Assembly (NCBI GenBank): GCA_029959085.1
Contig: JARWIR010000002.1
Span: 63,356,154-63,420,153 of the forward strand
Source of the DNA: Nemophila menziesii
Lineage: Eukaryota; Streptophyta; Magnoliopsida; Boraginales; Hydrophyllaceae
DNA length: 64,000 nucleotides
Reading direction: 5' to 3'
A model generated the notes under the pieces. That model saw only the letters and a list, made by a program, of their open reading frames with translations. It had not been told where the DNA came from and did no database searches. Positions 1 through 9,495 of this stretch are shown one piece after another (the stretch's first letter is position 1; each line of letters opens with the position of its first letter). The position numbers were made by a program, and so were the translations under genes.

Positions 1-1
1 A

Positions 2-3000
2 TGTGATTTGGGGGCAAGTATCAATTTGATGCCCAAGTCAATCTTTGATAAGCTTAAAATTGGAAACGCAAGACCTACCTCTATGGTCTTGCAAATGGCG
101 GACAGGTCTCTTGCTCATCCTGAAGGCCGTATTGAGGATGTCCTTGTTAAGGCAGGTACACTGATATTTCCTGTTGATTTCGTAATTCTTGAATACAATG
201 CAGATAGAAATGTCCCCATTATTTTGGGTAGACCATTCCTAGCTACAGGGAGAACATTGATCGATGTAGAGAATGGCGAATTAACGATGAGGATACAAGA
301 TGAGGAAGTCAAATTCAATGTATTTCGAGCTATGAAATTCCCAGATTCTCAGGAAGATTGCTTCAGAATGGATGTAGTAGAGCAAGCATCGCAAGAGGTA
401 TTTAATTGTTTAAATTTTGATGATATCTTGCAGGCTGCTTTGACATTAGATTCACCTGAGATGATGGAGGAGCTTACAGAAACAGTGGCAGCTCTCAATT
501 CTGAAAATCCGAAGTATAGGCTTCTTGCCTATGAACCTGTGAGAGAACCGGGGGAGATTATTCCTAAAAAGAAGCCTTCAATTGAATCTCCTCCAGAATT
601 GGAAGAAAAACCATTGCCAGCGCACTTGAGGTATGCGTATTTGGGTACTAATGAAACTTTACCTGTTATTGTTTCAGCTAATTTAACAGGTCCTCAAGAA
701 GATAAACTGTTGCGTGTGTTAAGAGCCAACAAAGAAGAAATAGGTTGGACAATTGCTGACATCAAAGGCATTAGTCCATCCTATTGTCAACACAAAATCA
801 TACTTGAAGATGTTAATGCACGCTTAGTTGAAGGTCAGAGAAGATTAATGCCATCTATGAAGGATGTGGTGAAGAAAGAGGTGATCGAGCTTTTAGATGC
901 GGGGATTATTTATCCCATTTCGAGTAGTGAATGGGTGAGTCCGGTTCAGTGTGTACCAAAGAAAGGAGGAATGACAACAGTTTTGAATGATAAAAATGAA
1001 GCGATTCCTTCAAGAACGGTAGTTGGATGGAGAGTTTGTATGGACTACAGAAAGCTGAACAAGGCCACTAGAAAAGATCATTTCCCTTTGCCCTTCATCG
1101 ATCAAATGTTAGATAAGTTAGCCGGAAGAGAGTACTATTGCTTCTTGGATGGTTACTCCGGGTACAATCAGATTTACGTGGCTCCAAAAGATCAACGTAA
1201 GACTACCTTTACATGCCCATTTGGTACTTTTGCATATCGCAGAATGCCATTTGGGTTGTGTAACGCTGCCGCTACTTTTAAAGGTGTATGATGGCCATCT
1301 TCTGGGACATGATAGATAATTTCCTTGAAGTGTTTATGGATGATTTCTCCGTGTTTGGTGATGATTTTGATATATGTTTAGATAACTTGGAGAAAGTGTT
1401 AGTGAGATGCAAGGAAACAGATTTGGTGCTCAACTGGGAGAAGTGTCATTTCATGGTTCGCGAAGGTATTGTTCTGGGTCACAAAGTTTCGAGTGCTGGT
1501 TTAGAGGTTGATAGAGCAAAGATAGAGGTCATTAAAACTCTTCCCCCTCCTGTTTCTGTTAAAGGGGTAAGGAGTTTTCTTGGCCATGCTGGCTTTTATA
1601 GGCGTTTTATAAAGGATTTTTCTAAGATTGCTAAACCGTTATGCAACTTACTCGAAAAGGATTGCAAATTCCTTTTTGATGAAGCGTGTTTAGCGGCCTT
1701 CAAAGCAATCAAAGAAAAGCTTATTTCTGCGCCTATAGTGTTACCTCCATATTGGAATTTACCGTTTGAGGTTATGTGCGATGCGAGTGACTTGTGTATG
1801 GGAGCTGTATTGGGACAGAGAAAAGAGAAAGTTTTTCATTCAATTTACTATGCTAGTAAAACTTTTAGTGGTGCTCAGATTAATTACACAGTTACAGAAA
1901 AAGAGCTACTAGCAGTTGTATATTCATTTGATAAATTTTGCTCTTATCTTCTTGGAGCGAAAGTTATTGTTTATACAGATCATTCCGCGACCAGATTTCT
2001 TATGGAGAAGAAAGATGCGAAACCAAGGTTAATCAGATGGGTGTTATTGCTTCAAGAGTTCGATTTAGAGATCAAAGATAGACAGGGTTGTGAGAATCAA
2101 GTGGCAGATCATCTATCGTGTTTAGAGGGTTCAGAGATGAATAGTGGTACTGAAGCGGTTAGAGAAGAGTTTCCTGATGAGAGTTTATTCGTTGTTCGAG
2201 ATTATGAGGCTCCATGGTATGCAGACATTGCGAATTTAGTGGTGAGTGGTGTTTTTCCTGAAGGTTCTACTTATCAAGAAAGAAAGAGGTTAGCTCATCG
2301 TGCTAGACAGTTCTTTTGGGAGGATCCTTTCCTCTATAAAGTTTGTGCTAACCAAATGATACGAAGATGTGTAGCAAGGGAAGAGACTCAAGCAATTATA
2401 GCTGGATGCCATGATTCACTATATGGAGGACATTTCAAAGGCGATAGAACTGCTGCGAAGGTATTTCAATCAGGTTTTTACTGGCCTTCTCTTATTAAAG
2501 ATTGTCATGAATATGTTAAGAAGTGTACGAGATGCCAATTTACCGGAAACATATCTAAGAGGGATGAGATGCCGCGTAATAATGTGTTAGAGGTTGAGAT
2601 ATTCGATGTTTGGGGCATAGACTTTATGGGTCCTTTCGTTCCTTCAAATGGTAACCTCTATATCTTATTAGCTGTTGATTATGTGTCTATATGGGTAGAA
2701 GCGGTGGCTTTACCTACCAATGATTCACGAGTGGTGATCAAGTTCTTGAAATCACATATTTTCACTAGACATGGCACACCTAGAGTGATTATTAGCGATG
2801 GAGGATCTCATTTCGTTAATAAATATCTGAAGACTGTTCTAGAGAAATATGGAGTTAGACACCGTGTATCTAATGCATATCATCCACAATCCAATGGTCA
2901 AGCTGAAGTTTCGAACCGTGAAGTCAAGTCAATCCTAGAGAAAACCGTTGGTCCTACAAGAAAAGATTGGTCAATGAAGTTAGATGATGCGTTGTGGGCC

Positions 3001-3519
3001 TATCGTACTGTGTTTAAGACTCCAGTTGGTGCATCTCCCTATCGTATGGTGTATGGTAAGGCTTGTCACTTACCTTTAGAGCTTGAAATGGGTGCCTATT
3101 GGGCAATTGCGCAGTTGAACTTAGATCCTATCTTAGCCGGAAAGAATCGTATGATGAAGCTTAATGAACTTGATGAATTCCGATTGCATGCTTATGAAAA
3201 TGCCAAACTTTACAAAGAAAACACAAAGAAATGGCATGACAATCGGATTCGTCCAAAGAACTTTGAAGTGGTGCAAAGAGTATTGAAATATAACTCAAAG
3301 TTCAGCAATTATCCGGGTAAGTTAAGATCTAAGTGGTCAGGTCCATACATTGTGACCAAAGTTACACCTCATGGGGCGATAGAAATAGAACATCCGCTAG
3401 AGAAACGTACCTTTATGGTTAACGGTCACAGATTGAAGATATACCATGGAGGTGAAGATACCAATCGCTCGGAAGATCCACATCCCGGGGAGGTCATGTA
3501 TCTCCTCGAGACTCCTTAG
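2..3519 (+). pseudogene. Athila pol (protease, RT, RNase H, integrase), frameshifted and cut by the window edge
   Basis: The reading frame enters at the protease active site (CDLGAS). It continues through RT up to 1291, where one lost base near 1276 (TTTTAAAGG where copy B has TTTTCAAAGG) shifts the frame. The second frame then runs from about 1277 to the stop at 3517-3519. Visible motifs: [13 protein letters not shown] and FMDDFS; RNase H VMCDAS and YTDHS; integrase HHCC finger ending KKCTRCQ; DDE core with [16 protein letters not shown] and [10 protein letters not shown]-terminal SGPYIVTK. Changes relative to B include NAAATF for NAPATF and VSIW for VSKW. The frameshift should abolish full polyprotein synthesis, so this copy is probably dead for pol while still nearly full length. 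Confidence 0.93.
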
Positions 3520-3534
3520 AAGCGTGAGGTAACC

Positions 3535-3551
3535 CGTCGAGCTTAACGACG
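3535..3551 (+). other. Stem-loop just after the pol stop
   Basis: CGTCG (3535-3539), a 7-base loop, then CGACG (3547-3551), 15 bases after the pol stop. It is followed by GTTAAACAAAAG, which is also found after pol in B, C and E and nearly so in D. In E the paired arms are ACGTCT and AGACGT, so pairing is kept although the bases differ. Role unknown; an RNA-level function is inference. Confidence 0.5.
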
Positions 3552-3749
3552 TTAAACAAAAGCCAATTCGTTGTATATTAGCTGAGTTTTAAATTTTTGC
3601 ATTTTAGATTAGTTTGATTTTCGTAATTTTAGTGTTTTTTTATTAAGAAACGAGGAAGGGTGGTTGTTTTTGATGATTTCAGGGGTAAAAAGGTCATGAG
3701 TTTGGAGTCGATTTGGCGAAAACAGGAGAAAAAGAGGATGGATGTCCAG

Positions 3750-4296
3750 GAGAAACCGGGAACCCTGTTTCGCAAAACCGGGAACCCGGTTTTGGAGCTG
3801 GTACCACCCTCTTCAAACGCAACACTTGGCGTCTCGGTTAACGACACAGCGTCGGAACCGGGTACCCAGATTTTCGAAACCGGGGACCCGGTTTTGGTGC
3901 TGTAGTTTCTGAAAAGTTCTGACCCAGCGTTTTGGTGGCTTGCGTTTTCGTGCGTTTTGATTCGCGCCATCGACACAAAACCGAGAACCCGCATTTGGCA
4001 GAACCGGGTACCCGGTTTCGGAGCTGTAAAAATTCCAATGTTCTGACCCGGCGTCTTGGAGTCCTGCGTTTTGGCGCGTTTTGACTCGCGCCATCGAGAA
4101 AAATCCGGGAACCCGCATTCCACAGAACCGGGTACCCGGTTTCAGCGAGTAAAATCTCTGACCCCGCGTCTTGAGATCCAGCGTTTTGGTGCGTTTTGAA
4201 AAAAAAAAAGAGTCCATAATTGTTTTTCCGCGCCGTCACAGCGACGCGGAACCGGGAACCCGGTTTGCCAAAACCGGGAACCTGGTTTGAAAGCTG
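3750..4296 (+). repeat. Array of about ten CCGG palindromes in pairs
   Basis: About ten copies of an imperfect palindrome of the form AACCGGGTACCCGGTT or AACCGGGAACCCGGTT, arranged as five pairs (near 3752/3776, 3855/3879, 3970/4004, 4101/4125 and 4249/4272). The central part is a degenerate tandem repeat of about 121-125 bases that also carries the phrase GCGTTTTGATTCGCGCCATC and a CATTTGG-type link between partners. The same array lies at the same place in B (27878-28403). It is rich in CG and CHG sites, unlike its AT-rich surroundings. Confidence 0.9.
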
Positions 4297-4364
4297 TGAA
4301 AGGCAGTTTTGGGTGTTTTAACCTAGTTTTCTTAGCCTCTTCTGCAAGTTTTTACCTAAAACGC

Positions 4365-4414
4365 ACCAATAGCCTCCCCACCTCCGAAATTCATCTACCA
4401 AAACACTATATATC
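4365..4414 (+). promoter_or_regulatory. Putative internal promoter of the env-position ORF (CCAAT and TATA)
   Basis: ACCAAT at 4365-4370 and CTATATATC at 4406-4414, about 267 bases before the ATG at 4681 and directly downstream of the palindrome array. The same pair is present in B on the minus strand (27751-27800). The spacing fits a plant RNA polymerase II promoter with an untranslated leader. This is inference from motifs only; the ORF could instead be expressed from a spliced LTR transcript. Confidence 0.4.
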
Positions 4415-4680
4415 ATCAAATCCTACCCTCTTTCACCACAAAAACATAAGATCAACTCACCTCCTCTCCAAAATAACATCAAATCCTTAGTTTTTTCCCA
4501 ACATTCTTCTTCACCCAATTCCTTAAATTAAACCCAATTTTTTCTTCTCCCACACAAATTAACCAAGACCCATCTCATATTTCACCTAGTTCTTAAATTC
4601 TTAAACCTCAAAACATCAAAATTCTAAACTTTTCGCTAAGTTTTTCATTATTTGAAGTTTTGAGTTTGGGGTGAAAAGAG

Positions 4681-5996
4681 ATGACTAACAGAACCGGTGA
4701 TTTCCGAAGAACTGCTCCAAGAAGGAAAACCACCATTGGTGGTTCCCAAGACCAAGCTATTGAGATTCCTGATTCGCGTCCTAAACGTAAGATTGATGAC
4801 ACTAAGCTTGACTCTAACAGAAAAGAAATCACTGGTCAAAAGAGAAGATTGATTGATGAGATAGAAAGTGAGAAGGAACCAGAAGAGGAAATTGCGAATA
4901 ACATTGAGAAGGAAACTGAACAAGAGATTCCAGAAGCACCAGTTCAGAAACCTCCGCGTATGAAGATGTGGGCCCACAAGCCTAAGAGGGTTTATACTTG
5001 TTGGAATACTCAGGTTCGTGAAAGAATTGAATTTCTGAAATTTGGTGAGGAGTCGAATTTTCCTAAGGGTATTATGAGTAGTGATTACAAGGAATATGCT
5101 GTGACATGTGCTAAGTTTGGTTGGAAAGAGTTACAAGAAAGGAAGCTTGAGTTTATTCCTACTTTTGTGCGAGAATTTTATGAAGGTTTAGCCACCTCCC
5201 GTGATGCCATTGATATCCGCAAAAAGGTAGTTCCTTTCTCTATTGAACGTATTCGGAAATCCTTGAAATTACCCAACTTTTCTGGAACATGCCCCTTCCA
5301 AGAAATTCTTAATGACCCTTCTTTCGATTTTGAATCCCTTTGGGGGACCGTGCTTATTAATGGGACTAGCCCAATTCCTGAAGGAGAAAGATATCCTGGA
5401 CAGTTTTACAGCAGTAGTTTGACACCTCGTGCTAAGGTTTGGTCTCGTTTCGTAATACCCACTTTCTTTGGTATTAAACACACTTCTGAGTTGAAGAAAG
5501 AGCACATATTTGTTATTAAGTGTATTTTGGAGGATAACCCATTTGATGTTGCTAAGATCATTTATGATACAATCATGGAGTTCGCGAAATCACCAATGAA
5601 ACAACAAAATCTGAAGTTTCCTTGTACTATTACTCAGTTGTGTCTAGACGCAAAGATTCCGCGTAAGGACGCAGATATTGACATTGTTTCAGTTGGTGTG
5701 AGTATAGCTTTGAGCACAATCAAGAACATCCATGAAGAAGCAACGCGAACTACAAGAAGTCCGAGAACTCCTCAATCAAAGAAAGTGAAAACTGTACCTG
5801 AGTTGGAATCGAAGATTCAGGTGTTGGAAGAGAATCAGGGAAGATGATTGCTACCTTGGGGAACGTTACAAAAGAATTGGACCTATTGCGAAATTTAATC
5901 CTAGGCGTAAATACACTTCAAAACGCAATTTATGATGCTGTTACGCGAGATAAGGGTCCAGAACGCAACACCGATAACCAGCCTCGCGCTGGTTAA
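4681..5996 (+). pseudogene. Athila env-position ORF (putative plant transposon protein domain), C-terminal frameshift
   Basis: The frame opens at ATG 4681 (MTNRTGDFRR) and runs 388 codons to a premature TGA near 5847. A base lost in CAGGGAAGATG, relative to CAGGAGAGGATG in B, causes the shift. The remaining C-terminus (ending DNQPRAG) is readable to the TAA at 5994-5996. The first 100 residues are charged and low in complexity. Residues about 110-340 resemble the domain often named putative plant transposon protein: WKELQERK, FVREFYEGL, VVPFSIERI, KVWSRFVIP. A coiled-coil-like tail follows. No signal peptide or transmembrane segment is evident, so calling it an envelope protein is only positional. 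Confidence 0.8.
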
Positions 5997-6058
5997 GATA
6001 CGTTTTCTAAACTTTCCTCTTAGTGTAAATTAGTTTAAATGCTTTATTGAGTCTTTTC

Positions 6059-6099
6059 GAGTCGTGGGGACACGACTCATTTTTGAGTTTGGGGTGGGG
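6059..6099 (+). other. Perfect hairpin followed by a PPT-like tract
   Basis: GAGTCGTG, loop GGGA, CACGACTC (6059-6078), then TTTGAGTTTGGGGTGGGG (6082-6099). The hairpin is present in B (26662-26681), C (38647-38664) and D (50290-50309). In D the one changed base still allows a G-U pair. The tract resembles the true PPT at 7431-7446. Confidence 0.6.
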
Positions 6100-6589
6100 T
6101 TCGTTGCCTCATCCCAATTTTTATGTGTTATTTGTTTTATTTGCTTTCAATAAAAGAATTTTCGGAGTTGCGTTTGACTGTAGAAATTTTTGAATATCCC
6201 TTTAAGCATACCTTTGATAAATTAGGGATTTATATAAAACGCACTTACAATTGCATGCGAACATAGGTAATTAATAGGAAAAATTAATGAACAATGCAAA
6301 TGAAGTAAGCTTGTACTCAAGGAATATGTTTGGTGTGTAGAACGTGAAATCCTAATTAGTAGAGAACCCACCTAGATATGAACTAAAGACAAGCTATGTA
6401 CTTAGGAAAATGATAGGGGCAGTTCTTTGTTAGCCATTTGTGCCTTTTTAGCTTTCTATCCCTTGAATTAATTATTATCCGTCTTAGCCCACTTTGAGCC
6501 TTTAGACTTTTCTTTGTAGCCACGATATAAGCCATTATCCCTTAGATTATTAGGCATGACCATATGACCCGCACTTGAATCACAATCCT

Positions 6590-6622
6590 GAGACATGTCT
6601 CGAGCTTGAGTTTGGGGTGGTG
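6590..6622 (+). other. 12-bp palindrome followed by a PPT-like tract
   Basis: GAGACATGTCTC (6590-6601), then TTGAGTTTGGGGTGGTGGG. Both are kept in B (26116-26127 for the palindrome). In C and D the purine-rich tract remains but the palindrome does not. Confidence 0.5.
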
Positions 6623-6777
6623 GGACCACTTATGGGAAATTAAATGGGTAGGGATTGATGTGCTTTGTATTGTAGCACAATTGCTGATGATATCTATTTG
6701 TAACCCTTTGCCGGGAATGAAGAAAAAATGAAAAAGAAAAAAAAATGAAAAAAAAAATTGAAAAATCATACAGTAGG

Positions 6778-6817
6778 AACCGGCAACCCGGATTCATCAA
6801 AACCGGGACCCCGGTTT
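6778..6817 (+). repeat. Isolated palindrome pair of the CCGG module
   Basis: AACCGGCAACCCGGATT, a short link, then AACCGGGACCCCGGTTT. It is one more pair of the module forming the array at 3750-4296, placed here after the env-position ORF. B has the matching pair at about 25906-25946. Confidence 0.75.
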
Positions 6818-7410
6818 GCTTCTGTACACAAAAAAAGAGAAAAGAAAAGAAAAAAAAATATGAATGAATAAAACATCCGGCAAAGTGGAATTTTCTGAAA
6901 ATCATCTTGTTAATAGTGGGTAGACATGGGACGCTAAATTGTTGCGTATATGGGTGAGTGAGAACATCTTTTTGAGAGTTAACTCAAGCTCGAGGACACT
7001 GTTGATGGTAAGTGAGGAGAGATCCAAAAGCTCACTTCAAATTTACCAAATATACATCCACACCGGTCCTTAAGCCAATCTTATAACCGTAAAGACCTCG
7101 TGATTCCTAAGTGCATAGCTAATTTATAATTCTGTTGATAGGAAATACACTAAGTGGAGCGTTCAAAGCGAGTTTGGATTAATGACCACCCTATAGCCAT
7201 CATACAGAGATGAGTACAAGTGTAACCTTCAAGCATTGCAACTTTAATTTTATGATTGAGATTATTTATGTTTGATGTTGCATGATTAATGTATGTGTAT
7301 ACTAGTTTCTAGAGTTTGCTATATGAGATTTATTTTGAGAATTGCTTTAGGGTTTATTTGCTAGCTTCTATTGGTTTATACGCTTACTTCTACCCCTTTG
7401 TTTTGTTTTA

Positions 7411-7446
7411 CTTTGTCGAGACGACAAAGGTTTGAGTTGGGGGTCT
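7411..7446 (+). other. Hairpin and polypurine tract before the 3' LTR
   Basis: CTTTGTCG, AGA, CGACAAAG (7411-7429) is a perfect 8-bp stem with a 3-base loop. It is followed at once by TTTGAGTTGGGGGTCT (7431-7446), which abuts the LTR and is the expected plus-strand primer site. B has the same stem; C has a different but equally perfect stem (40112-40130). Confidence 0.8.
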
Positions 7447-9007
7447 TGATGTCTCCCTAATTGTTCTTATTTTCGACCCTTGGGAGACATCATTTTTGGT
7501 GTTTATTTAATTAATTTGATAGACTTTTGTACTAAATATTCAATAATCCGGAATTTCCTTTTTATTTCTAGCATTTTTAATTTATTAAACTTTTGCGCGT
7601 AATATTGGTATTTTTAGTGTAAAGTTTACAGGTTTTAGATGCTAGCTAGGAGAGGAATCCGAAGAGAAAGTCAAAGATCGTGAATTAGAGTCAAGACTTG
7701 AAGATAAATCCCGAAGATATTATTTTTAGAGCTGAAAATCCATTTTCCAGGCCATAGATTGCTGATTTCGAGGTGCTTAAGCGATGATTTAGCTGTTTAC
7801 CTTTGAAGAGAAAACATTCCTTATCGAGTTACGGAACTTTAGAAACTGGAATGAGGTCAATCGGAGTCATAACACATCGGGAAAAGCCGTTTTAGTGAAG
7901 GTGTATCAGCAGTTACGGGATTTTGGGCTTAGAAATTGGGCTTGGACATTTAATTAATATTCTATTTTCTGGTCCAAGCCCTAGAACGAATTTATGCTTA
8001 TAAAAGGAGGTCTGGACTTCTATTTTTCATACAATTCACATTCCACAAGATTAAACACCAGAGAGAAGCAACAGAAGGAAGAAAGAAGAAGCTACAAGAG
8101 CTGGAGTGGGTCTATAGCTCCGTTCGTAGTCATTCCAATTCCGGAAATTAGGTTCTTTTTATATTTTAATTTTGTAAACAATATGAATTCCATTTCTTTT
8201 AATTTTGTTTTTAATTTTAATATGAGCTAAGCTTTTCATAGTGCTTGAGAACAAACAATGGGTGAATCTTAATTTTATGAAATAACGAATGTTGAATTTG
8301 GGTTTATATTAAATTAAATTAGATTGGGTCTATTACTCTTTTCGATAATTTGTTATTATTTACTGATTTTAGAGTCGCGAACTAAGATTAGGTATTAGTA
8401 TCTAAGTTATTCCACATATGTGGCATGTGGATCATCCTGACGGAGGGTTTAGGTATAGAATTAATTATTCAATCTAGGATAAAAGCTATTGATTCTGACG
8501 AATTTAGCTAATTCTAGGGCCAATGAGGTAAAACACTTAAACATCCAATGGTAGATCATATTTACCCTGACGGGACTAGTGACACTTTAGGATCGCCTTA
8601 TAGTCCACCCTGACGGGGGTATAAGGAATTTAGAATCCCGACCATTGTAATTGACCAATTTAGCCCTTAAACAACATAAGTTAGGAAGTAAGATTAGGAG
8701 GATCCTTGCGTTCTCAAGTACTACATCTCACATTGCGTTTTCACTTATTTTACTTGCGTCTTAGCTTTTACTTGCATTTTAATATTTGTCTTTCATTTAG
8801 TAGTTTAAAAAAACAAAACCAAACAAACATTTTATTATCTTTTACTTTTATAAGTGCATCAATCACTACTTGCTAAACATTGTGATCAACCATCCGTCCT
8901 TGGAACGAATCTGTATTATCATACATACTACTTGGGACAACCGTACACTTGCGGTTGTGGTTCGATTAGCATATGCATTTATTTTTAGAACACACAAAGG
9001 ACCACCA
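7447..9007 (+). repeat. 3' LTR of element A (1561 bp)
   Basis: Starts TGATGTCTCCC right after the PPT and ends GGACCACCA. The length equals both LTRs of B. A TATA box, TTATAAAAGG, lies near 7999-8008, so U3 is about 560 bases and transcription should start near 8030. Downstream, a CCTGACGG motif occurs three times (about 8436, 8574 and 8609). The copy differs from B's LTRs at many sites, so A belongs to an older insertion or another sublineage. Confidence 0.93.
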
Positions 9008-9063
9008 CTCCCTCTCTTGACCCTCGTGATTTTGAACCAATTTGGAGGTTTGATATTCCGTTT

Positions 9064-9495
9064 TTGAAAACTATGAAAATCTTCGTCTACAATGGAGAAT
9101 ACATTGATAAGCATATTTTTGATCATCTTCCCGAAAATCTTCGAAAAACTATCTTGAAAAATGTTGGGCAAAATATCACTTCCTCGGGTCCCACTATTGA
9201 GTCTCTTAACATTCCTTCCCGTGAGGTTATGCCTATTGATCCTCCCCCGTCTTATCGTACTTCCCGTTCTAAATCTTCCATTGGTTCTTCCTCAAATGTT
9301 GCTACTAAAGATGATCTTGATAGAGTTGAATCTACATTGTTAAATGTTATTAAAGAGGGTTTTGCGGAAATTAAAGGTTGGTTTGAAAACATGAATAATC
9401 GAATTGAGGGGTTGAAGAATGAAGTTTCATGTCTTCGTGATGATGTTGGAGGTGGAGGAAGGTCTAGGAGCCGCTCTCCTCGGGAAAATCGTTAA
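9064..9495 (+). CDS. Unrecognised C-terminal ORF of the copia element, coiled coil and SR-rich tail
   Basis: An open frame of 143 codons from ATG 9064; the frame may extend upstream in the uninterrupted element, since A's insertion point is only about 55 bases away. Composition: hydrophilic N-terminal 40 residues (HIFDHLPENLRKTI), a Ser/Pro-rich middle (PPPSYRTSRSKSS), a probable coiled coil (DLDRVESTLLNVIKEGFAEIK) and a glycine/SR-rich end (GGGGRSRSRSPRENR). It is not an RT or RNase H domain and I do not recognise a family. Position after pol suggests an extra ORF as found in SIRE-type elements. It could also be the C-terminal part of a longer frame. Function unknown. Confidence 0.5.
   Translation: MKTMKIFVYNGEYIDKHIFDHLPENLRKTILKNVGQNITSSGPTIESLNIPSREVMPIDPPPSYRTSRSKSSIGSSSNVATKDDLDRVESTLLNVIKEGFAEIKGWFENMNNRIEGLKNEVSCLRDDVGGGGRSRSRSPRENR

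Larger units (their letters stand above)
3552..4680 (+). other. Spacer between pol and the env-position ORF
   Basis: No credible gene. Several overlapping frames cross the GC-rich repeat array, but they follow repeat periodicity and have no domain. The stretch holds the palindrome array (3750-4296), a CCAAT/TATA-like pair (4365-4414), an A+C-rich putative leader and, just before the env-position ATG, a polypurine-like TTTTGAGTTTGGGGTG (4658-4673). Confidence 0.7.
5997..7410 (+). other. Long 3' region of element A
   Basis: No gene; the short minus-strand frames here are T-rich shadows. It contains a perfect hairpin with a PPT-like tract (6059-6099), a 12-bp palindrome with a second PPT-like tract (6590-6622) and one palindrome pair (6778-6817). 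The collinear sequence is found in B (25317-26743), and diverged versions in C (38609-40111) and D (50217-51798). A conserved long 3' region suggests cis-acting roles, but which ones is not known from sequence. Confidence 0.65.
1..9007 (+). mobile_element. Athila-type Ty3/gypsy element A, 5' part outside the window
   Basis: Left-truncated LTR retrotransposon. In order: pol from the protease active site onward, a spacer with palindromic repeats, an env-position ORF, a long 3' region, a polypurine tract and a 1561-bp 3' LTR ending in ACCACCA. It is the same family as the minus-strand element at 23720-35965, with closely matching proteins and an LTR of the same length. The first five bases after the LTR (CTCCC, 9008-9012) should be the target duplication, but the left end is not in view. 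The domain order protease-RT-RNase H-integrase is Ty3/gypsy, and the ORF between pol and the 3' LTR is typical of Athila. The element lies in the 3' end of a copia element. Confidence 0.95.

Noticed and set aside
3629..4239. Several overlapping frames on both strands across the palindrome array, some 130-160 codons long
   Set aside because: They follow the 121-125-base repeat period, overlap in different frames, and their peptides are repeats of the array. The matching frames in B at 27844-28524 behave the same way. No domain or start context supports a gene.
4681..5996. Calling the third ORF a true envelope glycoprotein
   Set aside because: No signal peptide, transmembrane segment or cleavage site is visible. 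Only the position matches, so the neutral term env-position ORF is used.
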